Assembly: GCF_964340395.1 (NCBI RefSeq)
Contig: NC_135562.1
Span: 21,619,892 to 21,683,891, forward strand
Direction: 5' to 3'
Source: Glandiceps talaboti
Lineage: Eukaryota > Hemichordata > Enteropneusta > Spengelidae
DNA length: 64,000 nucleotides
In this document: positions 1 through 11,529 of the stretch, in pieces
How the letters are laid out: each line of letters starts with the position of its first letter
Numbering within the stretch: the stretch's first letter is position 1
Notes under the pieces: generated by a model
What the model was told of the DNA's origin: nothing
Database searches by the model: none
What the model saw: only the letters and a program-made list of their open reading frames with translations
Translations under genes and position numbers: made by a program

Positions 1-234
1 CTTCCTAAGGATACACCTTTTGACACTTAGAAACTAAGATTATTGCCTCTGAAGGCAAGTGACTGTATCAAGTGATTTCATAGGCATGTACAAATTGAAC
101 CTCTTAATACATTTATCTGACCTGATATATAAGAGTGGCAATCAAGATTTGGACTTGTAAGATAGACACAAAGTAAAACAATTGTTGTTGCAGGTGGTAC
201 ATTAATTAATACATTAATTATGATATAATTAAAA

Positions 235-760
235 GTTTACATGTACCTCTGTCAATTTCACATCCATGTGTACATTTTGCAGCTTTCTATATATTAAATG
301 TCTAAAATTTGTAGGGGCCACATTAAAATTAATAGTTTACCATGTACATGTACCTCTGTCAATTTCACATCCATCATCCATGCATACATTTTGCAGTTTG
401 CTATATATCAATGTCTAAAATTTGCAGGGGCCATGTTAAAAGTAACAGTTTACATGTACATATACCTCTATAAATTTCACATCCATGCATACATTTAGCA
501 GTTTGCTATATATATTAATGTCTACAATTTGCAGGGGCCATGTTAAAAGTAACAGTTTACATGTACATATACCTCTATAAATTTCACATCCATGCATACA
601 TTTTGCAGTTTGCTATATATATTAATGTCTACAATTTGCAGGGGCCATGTTAAAAGTAACAGTTTACCTATGTACCTTTATAAATTTCAAATCATGTACA
701 TTTTGCAATTTCCTATACTATCTACAATTTGCAGGGGCCATGTTAAAAATAATAAAACTC
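235..760. repeat. About 108-bp tandem repeat, ~5 imperfect copies
   Basis: The phrases 'tttcacatccatg', 'acattttgcag' and 'ggggccatgttaaaa' recur in the same order about every 105-115 bases. Copies differ by substitutions and small indels. Short open frames here are repeat artefacts. Bases 1-235 hold nothing I recognise. Confidence 0.8.
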
Positions 761-992
761 ATAGATTATATATGTTCTTGATTCACATCTCTGCACATTA
801 TACTTACATCCAATAACCCTGTTCATGTTATATTTAATATTTAAATCCTTTTATTTCATCATGAATTATTGAAGTACACTTTAAGTATGATGTGCTCAAT
901 ACACCTTGGAATAAATCAATGTTTTGTTTGCACATATCATCAACCTGCAATACTTCAAATTCATATACATTTCATTTTTTTTCCAAACAGTA

Positions 993-1252
993 ATACATTA
1001 CCACAGACTTATCACATACATTACCACAGACTTATCACATACATTACCACAGACTTATCACATACATTACCACAGACTTATCACATACATTACCACAGAT
1101 TTATCACATACATTGCCACAGACTTATCACATACATTACCACAGACTTATCACATACATTGCCACAGACTTATCACATACATTGCCACAGACTTATCACA
1201 TACATTACCACAGATTTATCAGATACATTGCCACAGACTTATCACATAGCTT
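993..1252. repeat. 23-bp minisatellite, ~11 copies
   Basis: The unit 'ttaccacagacttatcaca' plus 'taca' repeats head to tail with A/G and C/T variants. Plus-strand open frames through it translate to a HRLITYI-type periodic peptide and are not credible genes. Confidence 0.9.
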
Positions 1253-1404
1253 ACATTTTCTGATAGACCAGGTGAAGACATGATTACTGGCTGTCTTGTC
1301 AGAATGATCTATTATTAATACTAAACCACAAGAGATGTTTCTGCAGCATTGATTTACCTTTCAAATGCTCTCCTTACTGCATACTAGCAATTTCACAATA
1401 TATG

Positions 1405-1970
1405 TATTTATTTATTTATTTATTTATTTATTTATTTTCTGCATCCCTTTTATATCAGGGCTCACTAAAAACATTAGGAGCAGCATTTACATAAATCAAA
1501 TACATACAAAAAAATTTAAATATCATGTTAAAATAGCAAATAATAACTTCAAAGAAATAATAAGAGAGAAAGAAAGAGATAAAAAATTACAATTCTCCAT
1601 CAGGTTAAACAGGTTTTCCTATGTTCCATTGCACTACTTAGAAATTGCTGGATAAATTTGTCAATTTTTTTACATAATAAAATGTTATAATTTTTTGTAC
1701 TGTCTCCTATAAAGAGGCTTAACAGTTCTTTGCCTTGTATAAAATCTTGATATAGGTTTGTCTCTGTATGGTTAAGTAAAAGATCTTTTGTGTTCTTCAT
1801 TAGGATGTGACGATAGGTAGAAAGGCTTTCACACGAAAAGAGAAAGTGTTCAAATGTTTCATCTTCTTGCTCACAGCAGGGACAGGAGCAATCAAAGTTA
1901 CAGTTTTCCCACTTTCTCTTTTCATATGAGAGTCCTAATGTATAGGATCTTGCTTTAAATTTTAATTGTG
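1405..1970 (-). mobile_element. 5'-truncated non-LTR (LINE) retrotransposon 3' end
   Basis: On the minus strand an open frame (about 1964 down to 1600) encodes a segment with CPCC, then EDETFEHFLFSC. This is the Cys-Cys...His...Cys arrangement typical of the C-terminal region of LINE endonuclease/reverse-transcriptase proteins. The frame ends about 160 bases before an (AAAT)n tail, seen on the plus strand as ATTT repeats at 1405-1437, as expected for a LINE 3' end with a simple-repeat tail. No reverse-transcriptase or endonuclease core is present, so the copy is truncated and inactive. The clade (CR1/L2-like or other) cannot be assigned from this fragment. Confidence 0.7.
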
Positions 1971-2520
1971 GCCCTTTGTATTATGATAAATAGACAAATA
2001 GAAATATGATGTGACACAATACACTGCTATGTTCTGTTAGGTTGATTCAGTAGAGACATCTGCCTGAGTTGCCCTGTCATTTTACTTGGCCTCCTCACTA
2101 CAATTATTCTAGTATAACCCAAGGGAACCTAGCTTACTGTTACATGATTTCTCACTCTGTTTCTGAAATCTCAATCTACATCATAGCGTGTATTATTGGA
2201 AATATGATGTGACAAGTTTGATTAGCATTGTGATGAGAAGTGTCCAATGATATATTAACTAAATGTCTAGTTTAATCAAAGTAATTACCTGTTGTGTCAT
2301 TAATACACAGTGGTTATTACTTGTAAAATATGAAGTCGTTTAAAACAAACACACTTTAACTGGTTTCACTGACACCCAGGGGGAATTTCACACTTTCTTG
2401 AATGTAAATTGTTATTCATACACCTCACTTTATGAAGATAAGATCAATATTATATCTCATTATCAAATTTCAGGTATTTCTCTTATTCCCCCCTTTCCTA
2501 CCTGTCTGTCTTCAGTGTTA
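1971..2520. other. Unannotated AT-rich spacer
   Basis: No coding frame, RNA gene or recognisable element was seen. Confidence 0.5.
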
Positions 2521-2522
2521 TT

Positions 2523-2525
2523 GAG

Positions 2526-2582
<57 letters not shown>

Positions 2583-2592
2583 GACTGACTGA
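2523..2592. repeat. (CTGT)n microsatellite
   Basis: An almost perfect tetranucleotide run grades into CTGA units. Related short TCTG/ATCT runs follow at about 2628-2760 with variants. Confidence 0.95.
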
Positions 2593-2789
2593 CTGACCAA
2601 CTGTTACTGTCTCTGTCGAGCTCTGTTACTGTCTGTCTGTTTGCTTAGTTGTCACTGTGTCGGGCTGATCAGCTGTAAATGTCTGTCTGTTCACAGGTGT
2701 TACTGTATCTATATATTTATCTATCTATCTATCTGTCTGTCTGCCTGTCTGTCCAGCTGTTATAGTGTTAGTGTGTATGTGTGTGTATC

Positions 2790-3537
2790 TGTTGAATTGA
2801 ATTGAAAGTTATTTTACCAGATAAGAAACATAAATGACACTTTCAAAGAACATACTAGTATAACGTTACGAGCTCGTACCACATAATGGGGATTTTTACT
2901 TGAAATAGCAACGTCTTCATACTGGCCCATATCCCCGTGCCGTTGAATAAAAAAAAAAACACGCTCATATCATGATGCTCATACCCGTACGTACTATGGT
3001 ACTATAGTACAGTGCACTTCCCTTTAGACATATTCATGACCTTATTGTATGACTTTGGTTTCCTTGTCAGTGAATGAAGACCAGTCATTTATAAATGCAA
3101 AATTTAATGCATTGTTCGCAAGGTTGAGAGCAGTTGGATGTGACTGAGAGTGAGAACAGAGCCAGAGGTTTGTCAGGCTGTATACTACTAATACTATATT
3201 CCTAGCGTGTTCCCCGGAGCGTGTCTAGTCACACGTCATGCGGAACTGTACTGGGTGCTCTAGCGGTAGACCTCGCCCTGCTACCCTGGAATGCAGTGTA
3301 TGCTCAGTGCTCACCATCAATAAATTATTTGGCCGTTCCTGAACTGTTGATTTTTTCTGGTAATGATGATTTCACAAAATCCTTTAAAGATTGACAACCG
3401 ATCAGACCTTCAATTACATAGACGTTCTCATGAAATATATGAATAGCGGTTCAAATTAGCGTACGTACACACACTGTGTAGTCAGGTAGTCAGTAAGTCG
3501 GAAAGTTTGGAAACCAATTTACATACACTTTAACATT

Positions 3538-3540
<3 letters not shown>
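2790..3540. other. Spacer with possible retroelement tail
   Basis: The stretch 'ttgaattgaattgaaag' followed by 'ttattttaccag' at about 2791-2822 looks like the 3' tail of a minus-strand LINE or SINE. No coding part is attached and the call is tentative. The rest shows nothing recognisable. Confidence 0.3.
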
Positions 3541-3569
<29 letters not shown>

Positions 3570-3832
3570 CACCTGTCACTGTCTGTCAAGTCTGTGTATG
3601 ATTATCAAATCAATCTTTTGTGACAGTCAGAGATGGAGACCGTACATTCTTCTTTTTTGTGCTATTTCTTATTCTCCTCCCTGCCTCTCACTATTGTGTC
3701 TGTCTCTGTCTGGCTTGCTGTCTGTCTTTCTTTCTTACTCTCCTATCTCTTCCTGTCTATTTCTGTGTCCCTTTCTTCCTGACTATCTCTATTTCTCCCT
3801 CTTCTTCTCCATCTGTCTGATTCCTCTTGTCA
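3541..3832. repeat. Pyrimidine-rich degenerate CTGT/TTCT tract
   Basis: It begins as a (TGTC)n run (3541-3568) and decays into an irregular C/T-rich tract. Long plus-strand open frames arise from the stop-poor pyrimidine composition. Confidence 0.75.
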
Positions 3833-4106
3833 TGTTCTTTCTTACTCTGATTACCACTAGATGTCTCACAAGCCTCATTAACATTCGTTACCTACATAGT
3901 TTTTCCAATATCAAAATTATTTCACCAAACACTTACAAAATACTCCTCTATTAAATCTCCACCCACACATTAGTTACCATGGAAATATAATACACACACC
4001 AAAAGATCTGAGTTTCAGTTAATTCCCTATGCTCTAATGATCACCATGGTTACAAGTGACCAAATTAGTATACTAGTATATGATTGTTGAGATTATACAG
4101 ATAGTT

Positions 4107-4890
4107 TATGTGATTACCAAGTGTTGATAGTCACATTATCATTTTATTGTTCTATGTGATTACCAAGTGTTGATAGTCACATTATCATTTTATTGTTCTA
4201 TGTGATTACCAAGTGTTCATAGTCACATTATCATTTTATTGTTCTATGTGATTACCAAGTGTTGATAGTCACATTATCATTTGATTGGTCTATGTGATTA
4301 CCAAGTGTTCATAGTCACATTATCATTTTATTGTTCTATGTGATTACCAAGTGTTCAGTCACATTATCATTTGATTGTTCTATGTGATTACCAAGTGTTC
4401 ATAGTCACATTATCATTTTATTGTTCTATGTGATTACCAAGTGTTGATAGTCACATTATCATTTGATTGTTCTATGTGATTACCAAGTGTTGATAGTCAC
4501 ATTATCATTTTATTGTTCTATGTGATTACCAAGTGTTCATAGTCACATTATCATTTTATTGTTCTATGTGATTACCAAGTGTTCATAGTCACATTATCAT
4601 TTTATTGTTCTATGTGATTACCAAGTGTTCATAGTCACATTATCATTTTATTGTTCTATGTGATTACCAAGTGTTGATAGTCACATTATCATTTTATTGT
4701 TCTATGTGATTACCAAGTGTTCATAGTCACATTATCATTTTATTGTTCTATGTGATTACCAAGTGTTCATAGTCACATTATCATTTTATTGTTCTATGTG
4801 ATTACCAAGTGTTCATAGTCACATTATCATTTCATTGTTCTATGTGATTACTAAGTGTCCATGATCATGTTATCATTTTATTGTTCTATG
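4107..4890. repeat. 46-bp minisatellite, ~17 copies
   Basis: The unit contains 'tgtgattaccaagtgtt' then 'atagtcacattatcatttta'. Copies differ mainly at a G/C site (gttgat versus gttcat) and at T/G in 'catttt/gat'. The final copies are more diverged, as is usual at array edges. Confidence 0.95.
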
Positions 4891-5052
4891 AGTCTTTTTA
4901 GCATTTTTCCACAGGCTAGTATCCATTCATTACATATTGTGTATGTTTAAGCCTATTTCTACAAGTAGGTTTATTAATATTACTAAAGTTCAACATCTAA
5001 AATGAAAGCCTGTGTTGTGTGAAAAATGTCTTAATAGCAGTTTAATATTAAA

Positions 5053-5331
5053 CTTTAAAGTGGCCATATGGATGAGGACTGGGTATTTATTTTGAATTTT
5101 GAATTTACACAACATATGCCAAGATTTTATTTGTAGTTCAATGAATTGTAAAAGCATAATAAATGTGTAAAATGTTTGTTATTGTATGTACAATTTTTGC
5201 AATGTTTTGAGTTACAAACACAGGCTTATACAATGTTGTTGATTTTTAAACTCGATTTTCATGATAAAATTGTTTTATAAATTAAAAATCCAAAATAAAT
5301 ACGCAGTCCTCATCCATATGGCTACTTTAAG
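5053..5331. mobile_element. Foldback (MITE-like) element, ~280 bp
   Basis: Two arms of about 50 bp are inverted copies. The left arm starts 'ctttaaagtggccatatgga' at 5053. The right arm ends 'tccatatggctactttaag' at 5331. Both continue inward through 'gatgaggact', 'tatttatttt' and 'gaatttt'-like blocks. The interior has no coding capacity. This is the layout of a nonautonomous DNA transposon; superfamily and target-site duplication are unclear. Confidence 0.65.
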
Positions 5332-5444
5332 AAATGATCTGAAATGTAATTTGATGTTTTGTTTTATCAAGTCGACACTGAACAACCCTTTAGTATCCAG
5401 AACGTTTACCAGTAACAATAAAGTCCTTAGGACAGATCTGAACA

Positions 5445-5905
5445 AACCAAGATTGGCTAAAGTCCTTGGAGACAAGATCTGAACCACCTCTGATTGACTA
5501 AAGTCTTTGGACAAGATTTAAACCACCTCTGATTGGCTAAGGTCCTTGGACAAGGTCTGAACCACCTCTGATTGGCTAAGGTCCTTGGACAAGGTCTGAA
5601 CCACCTCTGATTGGCTAAGGTCTTTGGACAAGGTTTGAACCACCTCTGATTGGCTAAGGTCTTTGGACAAGGTTTGAACCACCTCTGATTGGCTAAGGTC
5701 TTTGGACAAGGTCTGAACCACCTCTGATTGGCTAAGGTCTTTGGACAAGGTTTGAACCACCTCTGATTGGCTAAGGTCTTTGGACAAGGTCTGAACCACC
5801 TCTGATTGGCTAAGGTCTTTGGACAAGGTTTGAACCACCTCTGATTGGCTAAGGTCCTTGGACAAGGTCTGAACCACCTCTGATTGGCTAAGGTCTTTGG
5901 ACAAG
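5445..5905. repeat. 39-bp minisatellite, ~12 copies
   Basis: The unit 'gaaccacctctgattggcta' plus 'aggtccttggacaaggtct' is 39 bp. Because 39 is divisible by three, the minus strand reads open through the array as a 13-residue SQSEVVQTLSKDL repeat. There is no start context, splice signal or unique flank to suggest translation. Confidence 0.93.
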
Positions 5906-6403
5906 GCCTGTTTGTTTTGAAAAGGACATATTAATCTTGTTCTCTCAGTGATGGACCCATGGAGTAGTAATAAGTATACACAGTTGTGTCATTATAAGTA
6001 AGTGCAGGTGTTATCACAATATCAACACTTTCAATTCTTGAAACGCCCAATGTAAAAATTTGCATATATTATTAGAATTATACAGATATACTGTATATAT
6101 GTAGAAAGGTAATTTATGAAAATTGTGACATCATGATTTATTACCATAGAAGTATACATTTAACTTGATTTTAGTTCTATTCCATCAAATAACCAAACCC
6201 TGACTGGCTTGAACCCTGGCAGCAGTGCAAGACAGTCAGAGGTTAATCACAGGACCACATGTGTGTAATATCATAATTAAATTATTATTCAAAATTACCA
6301 TATAACAATATTGATATATGGCAAGTCACAAGATAAAAATGGCTAGTATTATATCATATCATATTATATAACTATACTGTGATAAATGATGACATGTCCT
6401 TAC
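5906..6403. other. Spacer or intron, nothing recognised
   Basis: This AT-rich stretch lies just 3' (minus-strand sense) of the splice donor at 6404. It is probably the start of that gene's intron. Confidence 0.4.
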
Positions 6404-6613
6404 CTGTTGTTCATCAAATAATTCCTGTACATGAGGACCACCCTCTTGATAGCTATCGCTCCCTTGTTTATCATCACTTAGACCATATTTGCTCCATTCT
6501 ACTTCACGTTTTCCACCCATATCTCTCGTAGCACCTCCATCATCAACCAGACTAGTGGTTTCTGATTCTAATGGCTGATAACCGTCAGTCATGATGATGA
6601 CGATGATAACCAA
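6404..6613 (-). CDS. N-terminal coding exon of an unrecognised minus-strand gene
   Basis: On the minus strand an acceptor (ATATAG, exon from 6613) precedes a start codon at 6592-6590. An open frame of 63 codons then runs to a strong donor (CAACAG/GTAAGG, last exon base 6404, phase 0). The peptide starts MTDGYQPLESETTSLVDD and ends VQELFDEQQ. It is acidic and polar, has no signal peptide, and contains YQPL, which fits a YxxPhi sorting motif. A cytosolic N-terminal tail of a membrane protein is therefore possible, but this is inference. Later exons were not found between 1 and 6400 and may lie outside the window. A noncoding first exon at about 15461-15700 is likely. Family not recognised. Confidence 0.5.
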
Positions 6614-6619
6614 CTATAT

Positions 6620-7500
6620 TTTACTTCGTCACCAAACGTTACGACTCTTGTATATGCATCATTGTGTATAAATGGTTGTCTTATCTTGTAAACACACTGG
6701 GGGTTGAAGGTATCTAGTAAAGAAAACATAAATGCACAAAATAGATTAATAGCAATATATGATATCTCTAAACCCAACAATAGACTGACTGTTTCTGTTC
6801 ATCACTGTTGTTGCTAAGGTTTCGTAACTCTAGTAACATTATAGAAGAAATTCTACTAAAACATTTTCATATAGCCTAACTAAGTAACTATAATTTGTTT
6901 GGTAAATCTGGTACAATACATGGGCAATTCAATGATGTACAGTGTTTTTGTCAATGTTTGGTAACCCTGGTAACATACAGGAAACTTCACAAAACTTGCA
7001 TGCAGATTTCCAATTATTTCCATACTTTGTACCATTAATTTGTTGGGGATCTTGGTAAATTGACACTCTGGCAGTGTTTTTGTTATATAGATGGGAATCC
7101 CAGTATGATAGGTGGTAGTCTAGTTCCTATGATTTAATACTTATCATCATCACAATATAAAAGATATGAGACGATTGTAGAGATGATCATAGTAATCATA
7201 ACTCGTATTGTATAGGAACTACATGTAGACTAGTTAAGAGGGGGACGTAAAGTTTGCCATAATTTTCTATACATGTATCTGAATTGTAGTTTTTTGTACC
7301 TGTCCAATATTTTGGTGGGTAATATCAGTAGAATAGCTGGGGAACTCTGCTAGGTTTTAACTAGTTAAACCTTTCACAAAAACACAGTTCAGTGGCTGCT
7401 GGAATATGAACACTTTTGATACTCTTTTCCCTGGTTGAACTATAACACTAATTGCAATGAATGTACAGTTTGTCTGTAGATGGATATGCCTTGAAATTAA
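6620..7500. other. Probable intron or spacer
   Basis: No genes were seen. Around 6955-7045 is a diverged copy of a dispersed repeat ('acttgcat' then 'gatttcca' then 'tactttgtacca') that recurs near 22060 and 26020. Confidence 0.4.
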
Positions 7501-7501
7501 T

Positions 7502-8018
7502 TGCAGTGACACGTCCACAGACTACCAATTCTTATCAAGGGTTGAAATTAATGGCAGTGCCACGTCCACAAACTACCAATTCTTATCAGGGGTTGAAATT
7601 AATGGTAGTGCCACGTCCACAGACTACCAATTCTTATCAAGGGGTTGAAATTAATGGCAGTGCCATGTCCACAAACTACCAATTCTTATCAAGGGTTGAA
7701 ATTAATGGTAGTGCCACGTCCACAGACTACCAATTCTTATCAAGGGTTGAAATTAATGGTAGTGCCACGTCCACAGACTACCAATTCTTATCAAGGGTTG
7801 AAATTAATGATACTTTGGTAGTGCCACGTCCACAGACTACCAATTCCTATCAAGGGTTGAAATTAATGGCAGTGCCATGTCCACAGACTACCAATTCTTA
7901 TCAAGGGTTGAAATTAAACGTCTACAGACTACCTGGATTCTTGTCAAGGGTTGAAATCACATGTAATAGTCCCACGTCCACAGACTACCAATTCTTGCCA
8001 TGGTTGAAATTAAAGGTA
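7502..8018. repeat. 51-bp minisatellite, ~10 copies
   Basis: The unit contains 'acgtccacagactaccaatt' then 'cttatcaagggttgaaatta'. The period of 51 gives long plus-strand open frames, but these are a repeat effect. The last copies are diverged and one has a short insertion at about 7808. Confidence 0.93.
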
Positions 8019-8019
8019 G

Positions 8020-9085
8020 TGTCAAGGGGGCTATGGTAACAAAAATTTGCAACTGGTAATATGGCAGCCTGCCCAGCCGCTGATTGTGTGACAATAATGA
8101 ATTAAACATTTACAGCCATGAAAGTATTTTGATAACACACATTCCCAAGTGGGTGGGGGAGGGGAAACATTGTTATGACTCATGTGTCCTCTAACAACTG
8201 ATAAACAGTTTTGTTGTTGGTCATTCAAATGAAAAATAGTTTTCCTTGTGAGTGATTTATATTTAGCCAATGTAGCAAGTGTCAGATACATGTACTTTCA
8301 CAGTACAAGGTCTTTTCATGTCTACTATAATATAACGATATTGGCATACTAGTTTTTGGTTGATACAAATGATTACAATCTTTTAATTTTACCATTTGAA
8401 TATATCTGTCAACTGAAAGGACTATTTAGAAGGACAAGGTCTATAGGAAAGAAGTCAGCTGGTTTCATTGGTTTTTGTATGATTAAAAAAAACTACTTGA
8501 TAAGCTTCAAGTTTACATTTTTTGTGATCAAATGTTTGCTTCATCTGTACTGAAACATATACATATATCACTTACTAGTGGCAGAACTCAAACCATAGTA
8601 CTTTACACATAATATGCTATTAATAATGATATACTGTGCATGTATGTATGATACACTAAAATGTTGATGAAATTCCTATTATGCCATCAACTGAGTTAAC
8701 AATGTCAGAAGGCAATTTTTAATGTCAAAGGCATGTAATGACATAAATTCACAGGATAGTTCAGTCTGCATTTTACAGTATATCATGTTAGCACTTTCAC
8801 TAAAGATAAAAACACTTGTAAACTCAGCTTGTGCCTCTCAAATGATCAGAAACAGATGTATCACAATTTAACCCTCTTTGAAACACCTGATGTACAATGT
8901 GAATGCAAATATACACATACATGTATATAGTATACACACAGTGACACTGTAACTTTACACCACTGGGAAATATACAGTCATGCATATTGTAACTTTATTT
9001 TGATATGTCTACATGCAATGATGCATACATGTATATATGTATATGTAAACATTTTCTGATTGTTTGTGTCTTTCATTGCAACTTT
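8020..9085. other. Spacer without recognised genes
   Basis: AT-rich sequence with short TACATGTA-type motifs. No supportable coding frame was seen on either strand. Confidence 0.45.
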
Positions 9086-9087
9086 TA

Positions 9088-9090
9088 ATT

Positions 9091-9143
<53 letters not shown>
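9088..9143. repeat. (AATC)n microsatellite
   Basis: A near-perfect tetranucleotide run. Confidence 0.95.
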
Positions 9144-9146
<3 letters not shown>

Positions 9147-9485
9147 GAATTTGTTTACATGTAGCATCAAAATCCAATACAACGTAATAATGGCACTGAA
9201 CTGGACCAACAGTATATCTGAGACAACCTTTGTATTGTGTTTACATGTAACTTGCCTTAGCAAATTAGCTCCTTTGTTTATATTTGGACTATATTTTGAG
9301 GTCTGTTTCCTGTCTGTTTTCACACCTCACTAGGACAAGTGAGTCTGTGGGCTACTGCAATACAATAATAATCTCTATCAACTATACAGCATAAACTGAA
9401 ATTCTTGAATTTCTGATAGCCCAGATACTTGACTTGACATTACTATCTGAGTCTTGAAATCTGAATTCTGACTTCGTCCGGTGCG

Positions 9486-9775
9486 ACTAACTAAACCTAG
9501 AGGTAAAATTACTAACCAGTGCATACTCACCCATTTCAAAATGTGGTCTAACTAAACCTAGAGGTAAAATTACTAACCAGTGCATACTCACCCATTTCAA
9601 AATGTGGTCTAACTAAACCTAGAGGTAAAATTACAAACCAGTTCATTGTTCATACTCACCCACTTCAAAATACTGCCTAACTAAACCTAGAGGTAAAATT
9701 ACTAACCACTGTGCATACATTGTACTCACCCATTTTAAATCAAAATGCTGTTTAACTAAAGGCAGCCTAGTGGTA
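9486..9775. repeat. About 62-bp tandem repeat, ~4-5 copies
   Basis: 'ctaactaaacctagaggtaa' followed by 'aattactaaccagtgcatac' recurs four times, with growing divergence and indels toward the right. Confidence 0.9.
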
Positions 9776-10012
9776 AAATTATTCTTGAGATGACATCACT
9801 GATTAGTCACAAATCGTATTAACCTACATGTATAATCTCCACCATACCGGTACATGTACTTCAAAGAAACACACCCATGAATATACATTGTATGTTACAA
9901 CTAGCACAGTTTCAAGAAATTTAATATTTGATATTCATGGCATTGCAAAATATATCCAATTCATGGTTGAGTAGAGATATGTCTAATCCATTTGCATTGA
10001 CATAAATCTTGT

Positions 10013-11528
10013 ACACTATGTAGCTGCTATCTAGTGTCTATGTAGCTGCTATCTAGTGTCTATGTAGCTGCTATCTAGTGTTTATGTAGCTGCTATCTAG
10101 TGTCTATGTAGCTGCTATCTAGTGTCTATGTAGCTGCTATCTAGTGTTTATGAAGCTGCTATCTAGTGTCTATGTAGCTGCTATCTAGTGTCTATGTAGC
10201 TGCTATCTAGTGTCAATGTAGCTGCTATCTAGTGTCTATGTAGCTGCTATCTAGTGTCTATGTAGCTGCTATCTAGTGTCTATGTAGCTGCTATCTAGTG
10301 TCTATGTAGCTGCTATCTAGTGTTTATGTAGCTGCTATCTAGTGTTTATGAAGCTGCTATCTAGTGTCTATGTAGCTGCTATCTAGTGTCTATGTAGCTG
10401 CTATCTAGTGTCTATGTAGCTGCTATCTAGTGTTTATGTAGCTGCTATCTAGTGTTTATGAAGCTGCTATCTAGTGTTTATGTAGCTGCTATCTAGTGTC
10501 TATGTAGCTGCTATCTAGTGTCTATGTAGCTGCTATCTAGTGTTTATGTAGCTGCTATCTAGTGTTTATGAAGCTGCTATCTAGTGTTTATGTAGCTGCT
10601 ATCTAGTGTTTATGTAGCTGCTATCTAGTGTTTATGAAGCTGCTATCTAGTGTTTATGTAGCTGCTATCTAGTGTCTATGTAGCTGCTATCTAGTGTCAA
10701 TGTAGCTGCTATCTAGTGTCTATGTAGCTGCTATCTAGTGTCTATGTAGCTGCTATCTAGTGTTTATGAAGCTGCTATCTAGTGTTTATGTAGCTGCTAT
10801 CTAGTGTCTATGTAGCTGCTATCTAGTGTCAATGTAGCTGCTATCTAGTGTCTATGTAGCTGCTATCTAGTGTCTATGTAGCTGCTATCTAGTGTCTATG
10901 TAGCTGCTATCTAGTGTCTATGTAGCTGCTATCTAGTGTTAATGTAGCTGCTATCTAGTGACTATGTAGCTGCTATCTAGTGTTAATGTAGCTGCTATCT
11001 AGTGTCTATGTAGCTGCTATCTAGTGTCAATGTAGCTGCTATCTAGTGTCTATATAGCTGCTATCTAGTGTCAATGTAGCTGCTATCTAGTGTCAATGTA
11101 GCTGCTATCTAGTGACTGTGTAGCTGCTATCTAGTGTCTATGTAGCTGCTATCTAGTGACTGTGTAGCTGCTATCTAGTGTCTATGTAGCTGCTATCTAG
11201 TGTCTATGTAGCTGCTATCTAGTGTCAATGTAGCTGCTATCTAGTGTCTATGTAGCTGCTATCTGGTGTCTATGTAGCTGCTATCTAGTGTCAATGTAGC
11301 TGCTATCTAGTGTCTATGTAGCTGCTATCTGGTGTCTATGTAGCTGCTATCTAGTGTCAATGTAGCTGCTATCTAGTGTCTATGTAGCTGCTATCTGGTG
11401 TCTATGTAGCTGCTATCTAGTGTCTATGTAGCTGCTATCTAGTGTCAATGTAGCTGCTATCTAGTGTCTATGTAGCTGCTATCTGGTGTCTATGTAGCTG
11501 CTATCTAGTGTCTATGTCTAGTGTCTAT
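10013..11528. repeat. 22-bp minisatellite, ~68 copies
   Basis: The unit 'tgtagctgctatctagtgtc' plus 'ta' is extremely regular. Variants (tta, tcaa, gac, ggtgtc) are interspersed as short local blocks, which points to repeated unequal exchange. TAG within a period not divisible by three stops every forward frame. Confidence 0.97.
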
Positions 11529-11529
11529 G

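Noticed and set aside
5518-5904. SQSEVVQTLSKDL repeat protein
   Set aside because: A period-39 minisatellite reading. No unique flanking coding sequence.
10013-11528. CRISPR-like array
   Set aside because: The units are contiguous, with no variable spacers, and the genome is eukaryotic.
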